NCBI RefSeq assembly: GCF_008764245.1
Contig: NZ_VTQV01000029.1
Location: forward strand, 1-57,990
Direction of reading: 5' to 3'
Source: Bacillus subtilis
Lineage (GTDB): Bacteria; Bacillota; Bacilli; Bacillales; Bacillaceae_C
Length of the DNA: 57,990 nucleotides
This document shows, in pieces, positions 25,271 through 33,920 of the stretch. The notes beneath the pieces are model-generated. The model was not told where the DNA came from. It saw nothing but the letters and a program-made list of their open reading frames with translations, and did no database searches. A program made the position numbers and the translations under genes. Position 1 is the first letter of the stretch, and every line of letters starts with the position of its first letter.

Positions 25271-25621
25271 TTGAGTTTGAATATTGAATTGGATGTTAGA
25301 CAAGACGTACTATGTGTGCGGCTATCAGGAGAACTAGATCATCATACAGCAGAAGATTTAAGAGGAAAAGTTAGTGAAACAATTGAAGCCTATGACATTC
25401 ACCATATTGTGTTGAATTTGGCGAATCTCACTTTTATGGACAGTTCTGGACTGGGCGTCATTCTGGGAAGGTATAAGCAAATTAAGCTAAAGAATGGTGA
25501 AATGGTGGTATGCGCCATTTCGCCTTCAGTGAAGAGGTTGTTTGAAATGTCGGGCATATTTAAAATTATGAACCTGGAAACCTCGGAACAATTGGCTTTA
25601 GAAAGATTGGGGGTTGCATAA
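25271..25621 (+). CDS. spoIIAA: Anti-sigma F factor antagonist SpoIIAA
   Basis: 116 residues of the STAS fold. The phosphorylated serine is in FMDSSGLGV at residue 58. Dephosphorylated SpoIIAA (made by SpoIIE) displaces sigma-F from SpoIIAB in the forespore. The TTG start follows GAGGAGG. The stop is one base from the spoIIAB start, so the two are coupled. Confidence 0.97.
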   Translation: MSLNIELDVRQDVLCVRLSGELDHHTAEDLRGKVSETIEAYDIHHIVLNLANLTFMDSSGLGVILGRYKQIKLKNGEMVVCAISPSVKRLFEMSGIFKIMNLETSEQLALERLGVA

Positions 25622-25622
25622 A

Positions 25623-26063
25623 ATGAGGAATGAAATGCAACTACAATTTAGTGCATTAAGTCAAAATGAATCATTTGCTAGGGTCACTGTGGCCGCCTTC
25701 ATTGCCCAACTAGATCCGACGATGGATGAATTAACAGAAATTAAGACCGTTGTTTCTGAAGCTGTCACGAATGCTATTATTCATGGTTATGAACAAAATC
25801 CGGCAGGAATTGTCTATATTTCAGCTGCCATTGAAGATGAAATGATTGATCTCGTTATCCGAGATAATGGGATTGGCATTGATAATGTTGATGAAGCAAG
25901 ACAACCTCTTTTTACAACCAAACCTGAATTAGAAAGATCAGGTATGGGCTTTACCATTATGGAAAACTTTATGGACAAGATAGAAGTAGAATCACAACCA
26001 GGTTCAGGCACCACGGTCCGTCTAACAAAATATGTAACGAAAAACAAAGCGTTATGCAATTAA
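25623..26063 (+). CDS. spoIIAB: Anti-sigma F factor / kinase SpoIIAB
   Basis: 146 residues, equal to B. subtilis. The GHKL ATPase motifs are [12 protein letters not shown] (N box) near 43, [10 protein letters not shown] (G1) near 78 and [12 protein letters not shown] (G2) near 108. It binds sigma-F and phosphorylates SpoIIAA on serine. The start ATG lies one base past the spoIIAA stop with GGGGG upstream inside it; a TTG at 25614 is not needed. Confidence 0.97.
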   Translation: MRNEMQLQFSALSQNESFARVTVAAFIAQLDPTMDELTEIKTVVSEAVTNAIIHGYEQNPAGIVYISAAIEDEMIDLVIRDNGIGIDNVDEARQPLFTTKPELERSGMGFTIMENFMDKIEVESQPGSGTTVRLTKYVTKNKALCN

Positions 26064-26075
26064 GGAGCCGTGCCT

Positions 26076-26834
26076 ATGGACGTGCAATTAAAAAAAGAGG
26101 CAAGAAAGGGCTTTTTGAGCGATTCGGAAGTTAAGGATTTCATTAAGAAAAGCCAAGAAGGCGATCAACACGCAAGAGACATTCTTGTTGAAAAAAATGT
26201 TCGACTTGTCTGGTCTGTCGTTCAACGATTTTTGAATCGAGGCTATGATCCGGATGATTTATTTCAAATCGGTAGCATTGGTTTGTTAAAATCCATTGAT
26301 AAGTTTGACCTTTCTTATGATGTGAAATTTTCAACTTATGCCGTTCCAATGATTATTGGTGAAATTCAACGCTTCATTCGGGATGACGGAGCTGTGAAAG
26401 TAAGCCGATCTATTAAGGAACTAGGAAACAAGATTAGAAAGGCAAGGGATGAGTTGGCGAAAAGAGATGGAAAAGTACCAACGATTTCCGATATTGCTAC
26501 TTATTTAGATGTTTCTCAAGAGGAAGTATTAATGGCTCAGGATGCTGGAAGATCCCCAACCTCTATTCATGAGACTGTTTATGAAAATGACGGAGATCCC
26601 ATTATCTTAATGGATCAGATTTCTGATGAAAATGATCACAAGTGGTTTGATAAAATTGCATTAGAGGAAGCGATCAGAGGACTGGACGAACGTGAAAGAT
26701 TAATTGTTTATCTCCGGTATTATAAAGACCAAACACAATCGGAAGTGGCTTCACGTCTAGGGATATCTCAAGTTCAAGTTTCACGTCTAGAAAAGAAAAT
26801 ATTAGATCAAATGAAAGAACATATGGATGCCTAA
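26076..26834 (+). CDS. sigF: Forespore sigma factor F
   Basis: 252 residues. Region 2 reads NVRLVWSVVQRFLNRGYDP and DLFQIGSIGLLKSIDKFDL; regions 3 and 4 end in TQSEVASRLGISQVQVSRLE. It directs the first compartment-specific transcription in the forespore. AAGGAG at 26063-26068 sets the ATG at 26076 as start. Its stop lies inside the terminator stem. Confidence 0.97.
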   Translation: MDVQLKKEARKGFLSDSEVKDFIKKSQEGDQHARDILVEKNVRLVWSVVQRFLNRGYDPDDLFQIGSIGLLKSIDKFDLSYDVKFSTYAVPMIIGEIQRFIRDDGAVKVSRSIKELGNKIRKARDELAKRDGKVPTISDIATYLDVSQEEVLMAQDAGRSPTSIHETVYENDGDPIILMDQISDENDHKWFDKIALEEAIRGLDERERLIVYLRYYKDQTQSEVASRLGISQVQVSRLEKKILDQMKEHMDA

Positions 26835-26861
26835 AATGGGGCACCCATATGTTCTTTTTTT
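26814..26861 (+). terminator. Terminator of the spoIIA operon, overlapping the sigF 3' end
   Basis: AAAGAACATATGG (last codons of sigF) pairs with CCATATGTTCTTT followed by a T-run. The stop codon is in the loop. Confidence 0.85.
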
Positions 26862-26875
26862 AATACCGTTCCTTT

Positions 26876-26904
26876 GTATGAAAGTTGAATTTTACCACAT
26901 ACTA
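26876..26904 (+). promoter_or_regulatory. Forespore (sigma-G/F-like) promoter of spoVAF
   Basis: GTATG (26876-26880), 17-base gap, CATACTA (26898-26904). The -10 fits the sigma-G CATNNTA pattern; the -35 is one base off. spoVA genes are sigma-G dependent. It suggests spoVAF is now transcribed by itself. Confidence 0.6.
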
Positions 26905-26974
26905 AAAGCTAGAAAGAAGGGAAGCATCGGCAATCCGTAAGAAGCAGGATAAGGGTTTGAAGGAGGGTCTCATT

Positions 26975-28459
26975 TTGAGCAAACTTAGCCAAGAAAAGAT
27001 GATGAAGATTGATAAGAATCCTGATGTAATCGAAAAGTATTTTGAAGATAGAGTAGGTCTTGGAACGAGCTTTGATCTTGATGTAAGAAAATTAGTCATT
27101 TTAAAGAAAAAAGTTCATTTATATACTGTGAATGGTCTTTGCGACTCCATAATCATTACTCAAATTCTGAAGGAACTACAAAAACTTAACGATACCGAAA
27201 AAACGACATCGAAGCTGTATGAGTTAATTGAAAATAGAATAAGCAATTCATCTGTTCAGCCCGCAAAAACAATGGATGAGATGGTTGACCAAGTATTATC
27301 AGGCCTTATGGCTGTTGTTGTCGAAGGAGCGGACAGGGCTTTAATTGTCGATGTACGTAATTATCCCGGTAGACAGCCTGAAGAACCAGACACGGAAAAA
27401 GTAGTGCGTGGTTCAAGGGATGGCTATGTTGAAAATATTGTAGTCAACACAGCCTTAACGCGAAGAAGAATTCGTGATGAACGATTAAGATTTGAAATCA
27501 TGCAGACCGGAGAAAGGTCTAAAACAGATATTGCCATTGGCTATATTAAAGGAGTTGCTAATCCAAGACTTGTTCATACCATTCGAAAAGAATTAAAAGC
27601 CATTGATATTGATGGAATCACAATGGCTGATAAAACGATCGAGGAATATTTAATGAAACAAGGCTATAACCCCTATCCACTTGTTCGCTATACGGAAAGG
27701 GCGGATGTAGGTTCCATTCACTTGCTGGAGGGTCATGTTTTAATCTATATTGATACATCACCTAGTATTATGATCACGCCGACAACTTTATTCCATCATG
27801 TTCAACATGCCGAGGAGTATCGTCAATCACCTGCAGTCGGAACCTTTGTGAGATGGACTCGATTCTTGGGAATTTGGGCATCCATTTTCCTTTTGCCACT
27901 ATGGTTTCTATTTGTAATGGACCCTACCCTTTTGCCAGATCAATTAGATTTTATCGGACCAAATGAACAATCACATATTCCATTACTTCTGCAATTACTG
28001 ATTGCCGATCTTGGGGTAGAGTTTATGCGGATTGCCGCTATTCACACTCCGACACCACTATCAACGGCGATGGGATTGATTGCTGCTGTATTAATTGGGG
28101 AAATTGCAGTGAATGTCGGTTTATTTCAGGCAGAAGTGATTCTCTATGTTTCAATTGTTGCCATTGGGACATTCTCCACACCAAGTTATGAACTTAGCGT
28201 AGCCAATAAAATGGTTAGAATGCTTTTATTAATATGTGTCGCTCTTTTTAAAGCACCAGGTTTCATTATTGGCTGTACTCTTTATATCATCTTTTTAGCC
28301 CAAAGCAAACCGTTAGGTGCTCCATATTTATGGCCGTTATTACCGTTTAATCCGAAAGGTTTATTTAATATTTTGCTTAGAAGACCTGTTCCCGGCGCCG
28401 TGCTTCGTCCAAGCGTTGTTCGGCCGCAAGATCGATTCCGTCAACCGCCAAGGCCTTGA
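26975..28459 (+). CDS. spoVAF: Spore germination protein SpoVAF (GerA family)
   Basis: 494 residues. The soluble N-terminal GerA domain (residues 1-280) includes DVRNYPGRQPEEP and VANPRLVHTIRKEL. The C-terminal membrane half includes EFMRIAAIHTPTPLSTAMGLI and KAPGFIIGCTLYIIF. SpoVAF sits in the spore inner membrane and is reported to act with FigP (YqhR) as an ion channel that amplifies germination. AAGGAGGG selects the TTG at 26975. In B. subtilis the spoVAA-AE genes separate it from sigF; they are absent here. Confidence 0.94.
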   Translation: MSKLSQEKMMKIDKNPDVIEKYFEDRVGLGTSFDLDVRKLVILKKKVHLYTVNGLCDSIIITQILKELQKLNDTEKTTSKLYELIENRISNSSVQPAKTMDEMVDQVLSGLMAVVVEGADRALIVDVRNYPGRQPEEPDTEKVVRGSRDGYVENIVVNTALTRRRIRDERLRFEIMQTGERSKTDIAIGYIKGVANPRLVHTIRKELKAIDIDGITMADKTIEEYLMKQGYNPYPLVRYTERADVGSIHLLEGHVLIYIDTSPSIMITPTTLFHHVQHAEEYRQSPAVGTFVRWTRFLGIWASIFLLPLWFLFVMDPTLLPDQLDFIGPNEQSHIPLLLQLLIADLGVEFMRIAAIHTPTPLSTAMGLIAAVLIGEIAVNVGLFQAEVILYVSIVAIGTFSTPSYELSVANKMVRMLLLICVALFKAPGFIIGCTLYIIFLAQSKPLGAPYLWPLLPFNPKGLFNILLRRPVPGAVLRPSVVRPQDRFRQPPRP

Positions 28460-28568
28460 CTGGGGCCATTGCATAAATATTTAGATTATGATAAAGTAAT
28501 TTTACTTATCAGGAAAAAACGATCGTCGTTTATACAACCGTTATGGTTATTTTTAAGGTGGGGGAAAA

Positions 28569-29888
28569 ATGCATTTATACGGAACAGCTGTTATTAATCG
28601 ACTGGGGCATTTAGAAATTGGTGGGGTAGATACCGTAACACTTGCCGAAAAATACGGTACACCTCTTTATGTATATGATGTTGCTCTTATTAGAAATAGA
28701 GCAAGAGCTTTTAAAAAGACATTTGAAAATATGGGAGTCAAAGCACAAGTGGCTTATGCAAGCAAAGCTTTTTCTACGGTGGCGATGATCCAACTTGTTG
28801 AAGAAGAGGGGTTATCTTTAGATGTAGTTTCTGGTGGGGAATTATTTACAGCCATCAGAGCAGAATTTCCTAGTGAAAGAATTCATTTTCATGGAAATAA
28901 CAAAAGTGAGTCCGAATTAAAAATGGCCTTAGATTATCGCGTTGGTTGTATTGTGGTTGATAATTTTCATGAATTGTATCTACTTGCCCAACTTTGTGAA
29001 CACCGGCAACAGCAAGTGAAAATTCTACTGCGTGTGACGCCAGGTATTGAAGCACATACTCATGATTACATCTTAACTGGGCAAGAGGACTCCAAATTTG
29101 GGTTTGATCTACAAAATGGGCAGGCTGAAGAAGCCCTTACGTATGCTATAGAAAATCATTACTTGGATGTACTTGGGTTGCATTGTCATATTGGGTCGCA
29201 AATTTTTGAAACAACAGGATTTAAATTAGCCGCGAGAAAAATTCTAGAAAAATTAGCCGAATGGAACACCTCATTTCGTTTTAAAGCAACGGTATTAAAT
29301 TTGGGAGGGGGCTTCGGAATTCGTTATACAGAGGAAGATAGCCCATTAGCTCCTGAATCGTATGTTACTGAGATGATTGATGAAGTGAAAGCTGAAACAG
29401 ATAAGCTTGGATTGGATTTACCAGAAATTTGGATTGAGCCAGGTCGCTCGATGGTAGGAGATGCAGGAACAACTTTATATTCAGTCGGTTCGCAAAAGGA
29501 TGTACCAAACATCCGAAAATATTTAGCTGTAGATGGAGGCATGACAGATAATTTAAGGCCTGCTCTTTATGATGCTAAATATGAAGCCATCTTGGCTAAT
29601 CGTGCAAACGAGGAATCGAAGGAAAAAGTATCGATTGCCGGAAAATGCTGTGAATCTGGAGATATGCTCATTTGGGATTTACCTTTACCTGAAGCTTCTC
29701 CAAATGATATTCTTGCTGTATTTTGTACAGGTGCTTATGGGTATTCCATGGCGAACAACTATAATCGCATCCCAAGACCACCAGTTGTTTTTGTCGAAAA
29801 TGGGTCAAGTCAACTAGTCGTAAAAAGAGAATCATATGAGGATTTATTACGATTAGATTTGTCTTATGTTGCAAAGTCACGAATGTAA
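28569..29888 (+). CDS. lysA: Diaminopimelate decarboxylase
   Basis: 439 residues of the alanine racemase-like fold: pyridoxal phosphate lysine in AYASKAFST near residue 62, glycine-rich phosphate loop LNLGGGFGIRYT near 245, IEPGRSMVGD, and the catalytic CESGD near 363. It converts meso-diaminopimelate to lysine. GGTGGGGG lies upstream of the ATG. It follows spoVAF as in B. subtilis. Confidence 0.97.
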   Translation: MHLYGTAVINRLGHLEIGGVDTVTLAEKYGTPLYVYDVALIRNRARAFKKTFENMGVKAQVAYASKAFSTVAMIQLVEEEGLSLDVVSGGELFTAIRAEFPSERIHFHGNNKSESELKMALDYRVGCIVVDNFHELYLLAQLCEHRQQQVKILLRVTPGIEAHTHDYILTGQEDSKFGFDLQNGQAEEALTYAIENHYLDVLGLHCHIGSQIFETTGFKLAARKILEKLAEWNTSFRFKATVLNLGGGFGIRYTEEDSPLAPESYVTEMIDEVKAETDKLGLDLPEIWIEPGRSMVGDAGTTLYSVGSQKDVPNIRKYLAVDGGMTDNLRPALYDAKYEAILANRANEESKEKVSIAGKCCESGDMLIWDLPLPEASPNDILAVFCTGAYGYSMANNYNRIPRPPVVFVENGSSQLVVKRESYEDLLRLDLSYVAKSRM

Positions 29889-29910
29889 ACCCGCAGATTG
29901 CGGGTTTTCT
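29888..29910 (+). terminator. Terminator of lysA
   Basis: AACCCGCA GA TTGCGGGTT with a T-rich tail directly after the stop. Confidence 0.85.
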
Positions 29911-29912
29911 TA

Positions 29913-30268
29913 AAGTGGCATAAATTTTTGGAGTTAGTACTCGTGCATAGTCCGTAGCTTTAAAGACAGAGGCTCACCAAAATCCGAAACCATCATTATA
30001 AAGTGTGGAAGCGATGACAGAGCTTGCTACTGGAGTAGGATGCCTTGTTTTTAGCTATACATTTTTATACGGGCTATTGCATATTTGTTGATAAAGTGAA
30101 ACTTTTTTGTCAAATTTTCGTCTATATAGGTATAAAAGATATGAATTTGGGAAATACAGTGTTTGCTACCTAATTTTAACAGTTCAAGATTAGAATCATT
30201 TGCTTAAACGAACCATAGCCAGTACAATGAAACCATGTTATAAAGACATAATGTAAAGTTAAAGGATT
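29913..30268. other. Intergenic stretch without a recognised gene
   Basis: About 350 bases between the lysA terminator and a short membrane-protein gene. I see no long frame with a ribosome site and no clear RNA. In B. subtilis ppiB and other genes occupy part of this interval. Confidence 0.55.
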
Positions 30269-30284
30269 AAGGGGTGTGCATTCT

Positions 30285-30392
30285 TTGCGCAAAAGGAATA
30301 TCACTTTATTTATTTTGATCTTAATTGTAGCTGCCGTATGGGGTATCCTATATTGGGTCTTTATTGCACCAAATGTTCGGATTACCAAATGA
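30285..30392 (+). CDS. Small single-pass membrane protein (35 aa)
   Basis: Too short for most callers. It starts at a TTG preceded by AAGGGG about 10 bases upstream and reads MRKRNITLFI, then a continuous hydrophobic helix ending WVFIAP, then NVRITK and a stop. The layout (basic start, one membrane helix, short outside tail) is that of a membrane miniprotein. I do not recognise the family. It lies between lysA and ribT on the same strand. Confidence 0.6.
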   Translation: MRKRNITLFILILIVAAVWGILYWVFIAPNVRITK

Positions 30393-30454
30393 TAAGTGAA
30401 CAAACTTTCCCGATTCAGTTATAATGCTTTGTGCAGTTTGCCAGCAGGAAATAA

Positions 30455-30852
<398 letters not shown>

Positions 30853-30907
30853 AAAAAACTAATAAAGAAATGTTAAGTATTTATTTTTCATTATACGGGG
30901 GGTTAAA

Positions 30908-31759
30908 GTGGATATTAATTTCTCCTATCAAAAACCTGACGATCCGTTACATATTAGTCATCGTAAACGAGACACAAAAAACGCTATGCCTGAATATCAT
31001 ACCCATGTTGATCATTATGAAGTATATTATCTAATAAATGGAAAACGGAAATATTTTATTAACGATAAAACATATTATGTAAACCCGGGAAATCTAGTAT
31101 TTATTAATAAAGGAGTGCTTCATAGGACTTTCCATGTTGATGACTATGAACATGAAAGACTATTAATTAATTTTACTGGTCAATTATTTGAAAGTGAAAA
31201 AGATACCTGTTCTTCTCTTTTACAATCAGTTTTCAATCAAACCTTAATTATTCAGCTTAATCGTCATGAACAACAGGAGATTGAATATATATTATTTAAA
31301 ATGATTCATGAAATGCAAAAAGGAGAAACTGGTTTTGACCTTTTTTTGAAAACGTTGTTAATTCAACTACTGATCTCTTCAGTTCGTTATTTAAATAGAA
31401 ATACGGCCGATACCCAAGAATTTACAGGAAGTGTTTATCATAAAATGACGGATATCATCCACTATATTAATAAACATTACCACACTCCAGACCTCACACT
31501 TGACTCTGTAGCAAATGAGTTTTTTATCAGTTCTTATTATTTAAGTAGAATTTTTAAAAAGGCGACAGGCTTCACCTATAGTGAGTATTTAAATCATGTA
31601 CGGATTCAAGAAGCACAAAGATTATTGCGAGAATCCCATATGAAAGTAATTGATATTGCAGGGAAAGTAGGCTTTAATAGTTTAACTCATTTTGGTAGAG
31701 TGTTTAAAAACCATACACGTTATACCCCTTCCTATTATCGTAAAATTCATAATAAATAA
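30908..31759 (+). CDS. AraC family regulator with cupin sensor domain
   Basis: 283 residues. The N-terminal cupin has PEYHTHVDHYEVYYLINGK near residue 28 and NPGNLVFINKGVLHR. The C-terminal double helix-turn-helix has LDSVANEFFISSYYLSRIFK and IDIAGKVGFNSLTHFGRVFK. Such regulators sense a sugar and activate a neighbouring catabolic operon; here the operon starts 156 bases downstream on the same strand. The GTG at 30908 follows GGGGGG. Confidence 0.9.
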   Translation: MDINFSYQKPDDPLHISHRKRDTKNAMPEYHTHVDHYEVYYLINGKRKYFINDKTYYVNPGNLVFINKGVLHRTFHVDDYEHERLLINFTGQLFESEKDTCSSLLQSVFNQTLIIQLNRHEQQEIEYILFKMIHEMQKGETGFDLFLKTLLIQLLISSVRYLNRNTADTQEFTGSVYHKMTDIIHYINKHYHTPDLTLDSVANEFFISSYYLSRIFKKATGFTYSEYLNHVRIQEAQRLLRESHMKVIDIAGKVGFNSLTHFGRVFKNHTRYTPSYYRKIHNK

Positions 31760-31767
31760 TTTTATTG

Positions 31768-31781
31768 TGAATGCGTTTACA
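31768..31781 (+). promoter_or_regulatory. cre-like site (CcpA) before the glycoside operon
   Basis: TGAATGCGTTTACA matches 13 of 14 positions of TGWAANCGNTWNCA. It lies just after the AraC gene and upstream of the epimerase gene, so catabolite repression of the operon is likely. Confidence 0.7.
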
Positions 31782-31915
31782 TATATCCAGAACAAAATAT
31801 GTTGAGGTTTTTATAACCCGGCAAAATATGTTGAGCAGAGTACGTCGGATTGCTTTTAAGCTAATAAAGAGAGAGAGTTTCATAAGAAAAAAGCAGGTAA
31901 AGGAGAGAGGAATGG

Positions 31916-32800
31916 ATGAAAACGAAATTTGGATGCTGTCTTATTCTTGGATCATTTGTTCCACAATCGAGTGGGGAAAGTGTAGAGATGGGGAAAGTGG
32001 AGCAACTACGCGATGGCCTTCAGTTGTTAAAGGAAAATGGATATGATTTTGCAGAATTGACTGTTCAATTTCTTACACAACTGTCAGAGGAGGAGTTTCA
32101 TGAGGCGAAACAGGTAATCCAGCAAACATCTCTAAATATCCCTGTCTGTAATAGTTTTATTCCTCCACAATTAAAAATTGTCGGCCCGAATGTATCCATT
32201 ACAGATTTAGATGATTATCTAGATTTGGCAATGAGGCGAGTCCATGAAATTGGGGGAGAACAAATTATTTTTGGAAGTGGGGGAGCAAGGACCATTCCAG
32301 ACGGCTTTTCCCAAACGCAGGCATACGAACAAATTAAACAGTTTTTATGTCGCTGTGAAACATATAGCGCAAAATATGGGATTACCGTCGCGATTGAACC
32401 ACTAAATAAAACAGAAAGTAATATCATCAATACAGTAAAAGAGGCCATGTCATTAGCAGAAGAAGTGAACTTACCACATATCAAGGTGTTGGCGGATAGT
32501 TATCATATGGATTTAGAGAAAGAATCCTTCACTATTCTAAAGCAAGCGATAAAGGATGAATGGCTTGCTCATGTCCATATTTCCGATCGGGACAGGCGAT
32601 TTCCGGGGGAAATAAACGGGGAAGAAGCAATGGATTTTTCTAAGCTTTTTCGTGTTTTACAAGAGGCAAAATACAAAGGCTTGATTTCAGCAGAATGTAA
32701 TGCGGCTTCTCTCGTAGATGTAAGCGCCTTATCCTTGCAGTTTGTAAAAAATACTTGGTCGAGCGTTGAGGGAGGTCTAGCGAATGTCCAATCAAATTGA
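31916..32800 (+). CDS. Sugar phosphate isomerase/epimerase family protein
   Basis: 294 residues of the xylose isomerase-like TIM barrel (AP_endonuc_2). Metal ligands are in VAIEPLNKTESN near residue 160 (Glu), KVLADSYHMDLE near 190 (Asp), AHVHISDRDRRFPG near 220 (His) and SAECN near 260 (Glu). It probably isomerises or epimerises a free sugar or keto sugar. AAAGGAG places the start at 31916. Its end overlaps the next gene by 17 bases, so it is the first gene of a coupled three-gene operon. Confidence 0.88.
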   Translation: MKTKFGCCLILGSFVPQSSGESVEMGKVEQLRDGLQLLKENGYDFAELTVQFLTQLSEEEFHEAKQVIQQTSLNIPVCNSFIPPQLKIVGPNVSITDLDDYLDLAMRRVHEIGGEQIIFGSGGARTIPDGFSQTQAYEQIKQFLCRCETYSAKYGITVAIEPLNKTESNIINTVKEAMSLAEEVNLPHIKVLADSYHMDLEKESFTILKQAIKDEWLAHVHISDRDRRFPGEINGEEAMDFSKLFRVLQEAKYKGLISAECNAASLVDVSALSLQFVKNTWSSVEGGLANVQSN

Positions 32801-33920
32801 ATTAAAAGTAACAGCGGGAAACCATGATAGAAAATATTGTCCCGTTTCGTTTCAATTATTAAAAACATCATTACCATTATCCGAATTAATTTTGGCCAAT
32901 GTTCGAATGTATGATAAGAGTGGTAAAGCAATTGCTGTACAGTGTGAGGAAACAAAAGATTCCATTGTATTATATTGGTTAATCGAAGAATTGGCTGCAC
33001 AGGAAACAATGATTTATACCGTTGATTTTAGTGAGGGAAATCAAAAAGATCAGTTAAAGAATGTTGAAATATTCGAAAGGGAAAATCAGTTTGATATTTT
33101 GATAGATAGTGAGCTCGCAACCTCTTATGTCATGGACCCGGAGCTTGCTAAACCTTATCTTGGTCCGGTTATTGGACCAAACGGACAGAGTTATACTCGG
33201 CTTGACTTTGAGACGACTGAGCATCCGCACCATCGGTCGATCTGGCTTGGAATTGGTGATGTAAATGGCGTAGATGCTTGGAATGAACGACCAGACTATG
33301 GAAAGCAAAAGATTAATCATATCCAAGAAAAATATGCTGGGCCAGTCTTTGCAAGAATCTCAACCGAAGTGGAATGGACAAATTTTAAAGGACGCTCCCT
33401 TATGCATGACCATCGAACAATTACCATTTACAATACGCCAGCCTCCGCTCGTATTATAGATCTATCGTTTACGCTTAGTGCAGATTATGGAAGGGTTGAA
33501 CTGGGAGCAACAAAAGAAGCAGGACCGCTTGGGATCCGTGTTGCTGAAACGATGAGTGTTGATCATGGTGGAACGATTGTCAATGCTTATGGTTCTATAA
33601 ATGAAGAAGAGTGTTGGGGAAAAAGTGCACCATGGTGTGATTATTATGGAAAAGTGGGGGGAGAAACTCTCGGAATTGCTACGTTTGAAGACCCGCAAAC
33701 AACTGAATTCCCTACGTACTGGCATATCCGAAATTATGGGCTAATCGCCCCGAATAATCTCTATTTTCGAGGTGGTCAACTATTAAGAAAAGGCGAATCA
33801 CTTACTTATCACTACCGGATTTATTTTCATGAAGGAAACACACAAGAAGCGTTAGTTGCTAATCGCTATCAAGACTTTATCCACCCACCTAAAGTGGAAG
33901 TGATAGAAAATAATGAATGA
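32784..33920 (+). CDS. PmoA-like DUF6807 family protein
   Basis: 378 residues. The family pattern includes TRLDFETTEHPHHRSIWLGIGDVNG near residue 140 (split here: HPHHRSIW is the key His cluster), GRSLMHDHRTI and the late FRGGQLLRKGESLTYHYRIY. DUF6807 proteins are often found in glycan utilisation loci and are misnamed after methane oxygenase PmoA; the catalytic role is unknown. GGGAGG lies before the ATG inside the epimerase gene. It overlaps the GH95 gene by 8 bases. No signal peptide is seen, so it is probably cytoplasmic. Confidence 0.82.
   Translation: MSNQIELKVTAGNHDRKYCPVSFQLLKTSLPLSELILANVRMYDKSGKAIAVQCEETKDSIVLYWLIEELAAQETMIYTVDFSEGNQKDQLKNVEIFERENQFDILIDSELATSYVMDPELAKPYLGPVIGPNGQSYTRLDFETTEHPHHRSIWLGIGDVNGVDAWNERPDYGKQKINHIQEKYAGPVFARISTEVEWTNFKGRSLMHDHRTITIYNTPASARIIDLSFTLSADYGRVELGATKEAGPLGIRVAETMSVDHGGTIVNAYGSINEEECWGKSAPWCDYYGKVGGETLGIATFEDPQTTEFPTYWHIRNYGLIAPNNLYFRGGQLLRKGESLTYHYRIYFHEGNTQEALVANRYQDFIHPPKVEVIENNE

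Noticed and set aside
31771-32046. 91-codon frame overlapping the epimerase start
   Set aside because: It uses another frame of the same DNA; AAAGGAG fits the epimerase ATG at 31916, and the product has no recognisable pattern.
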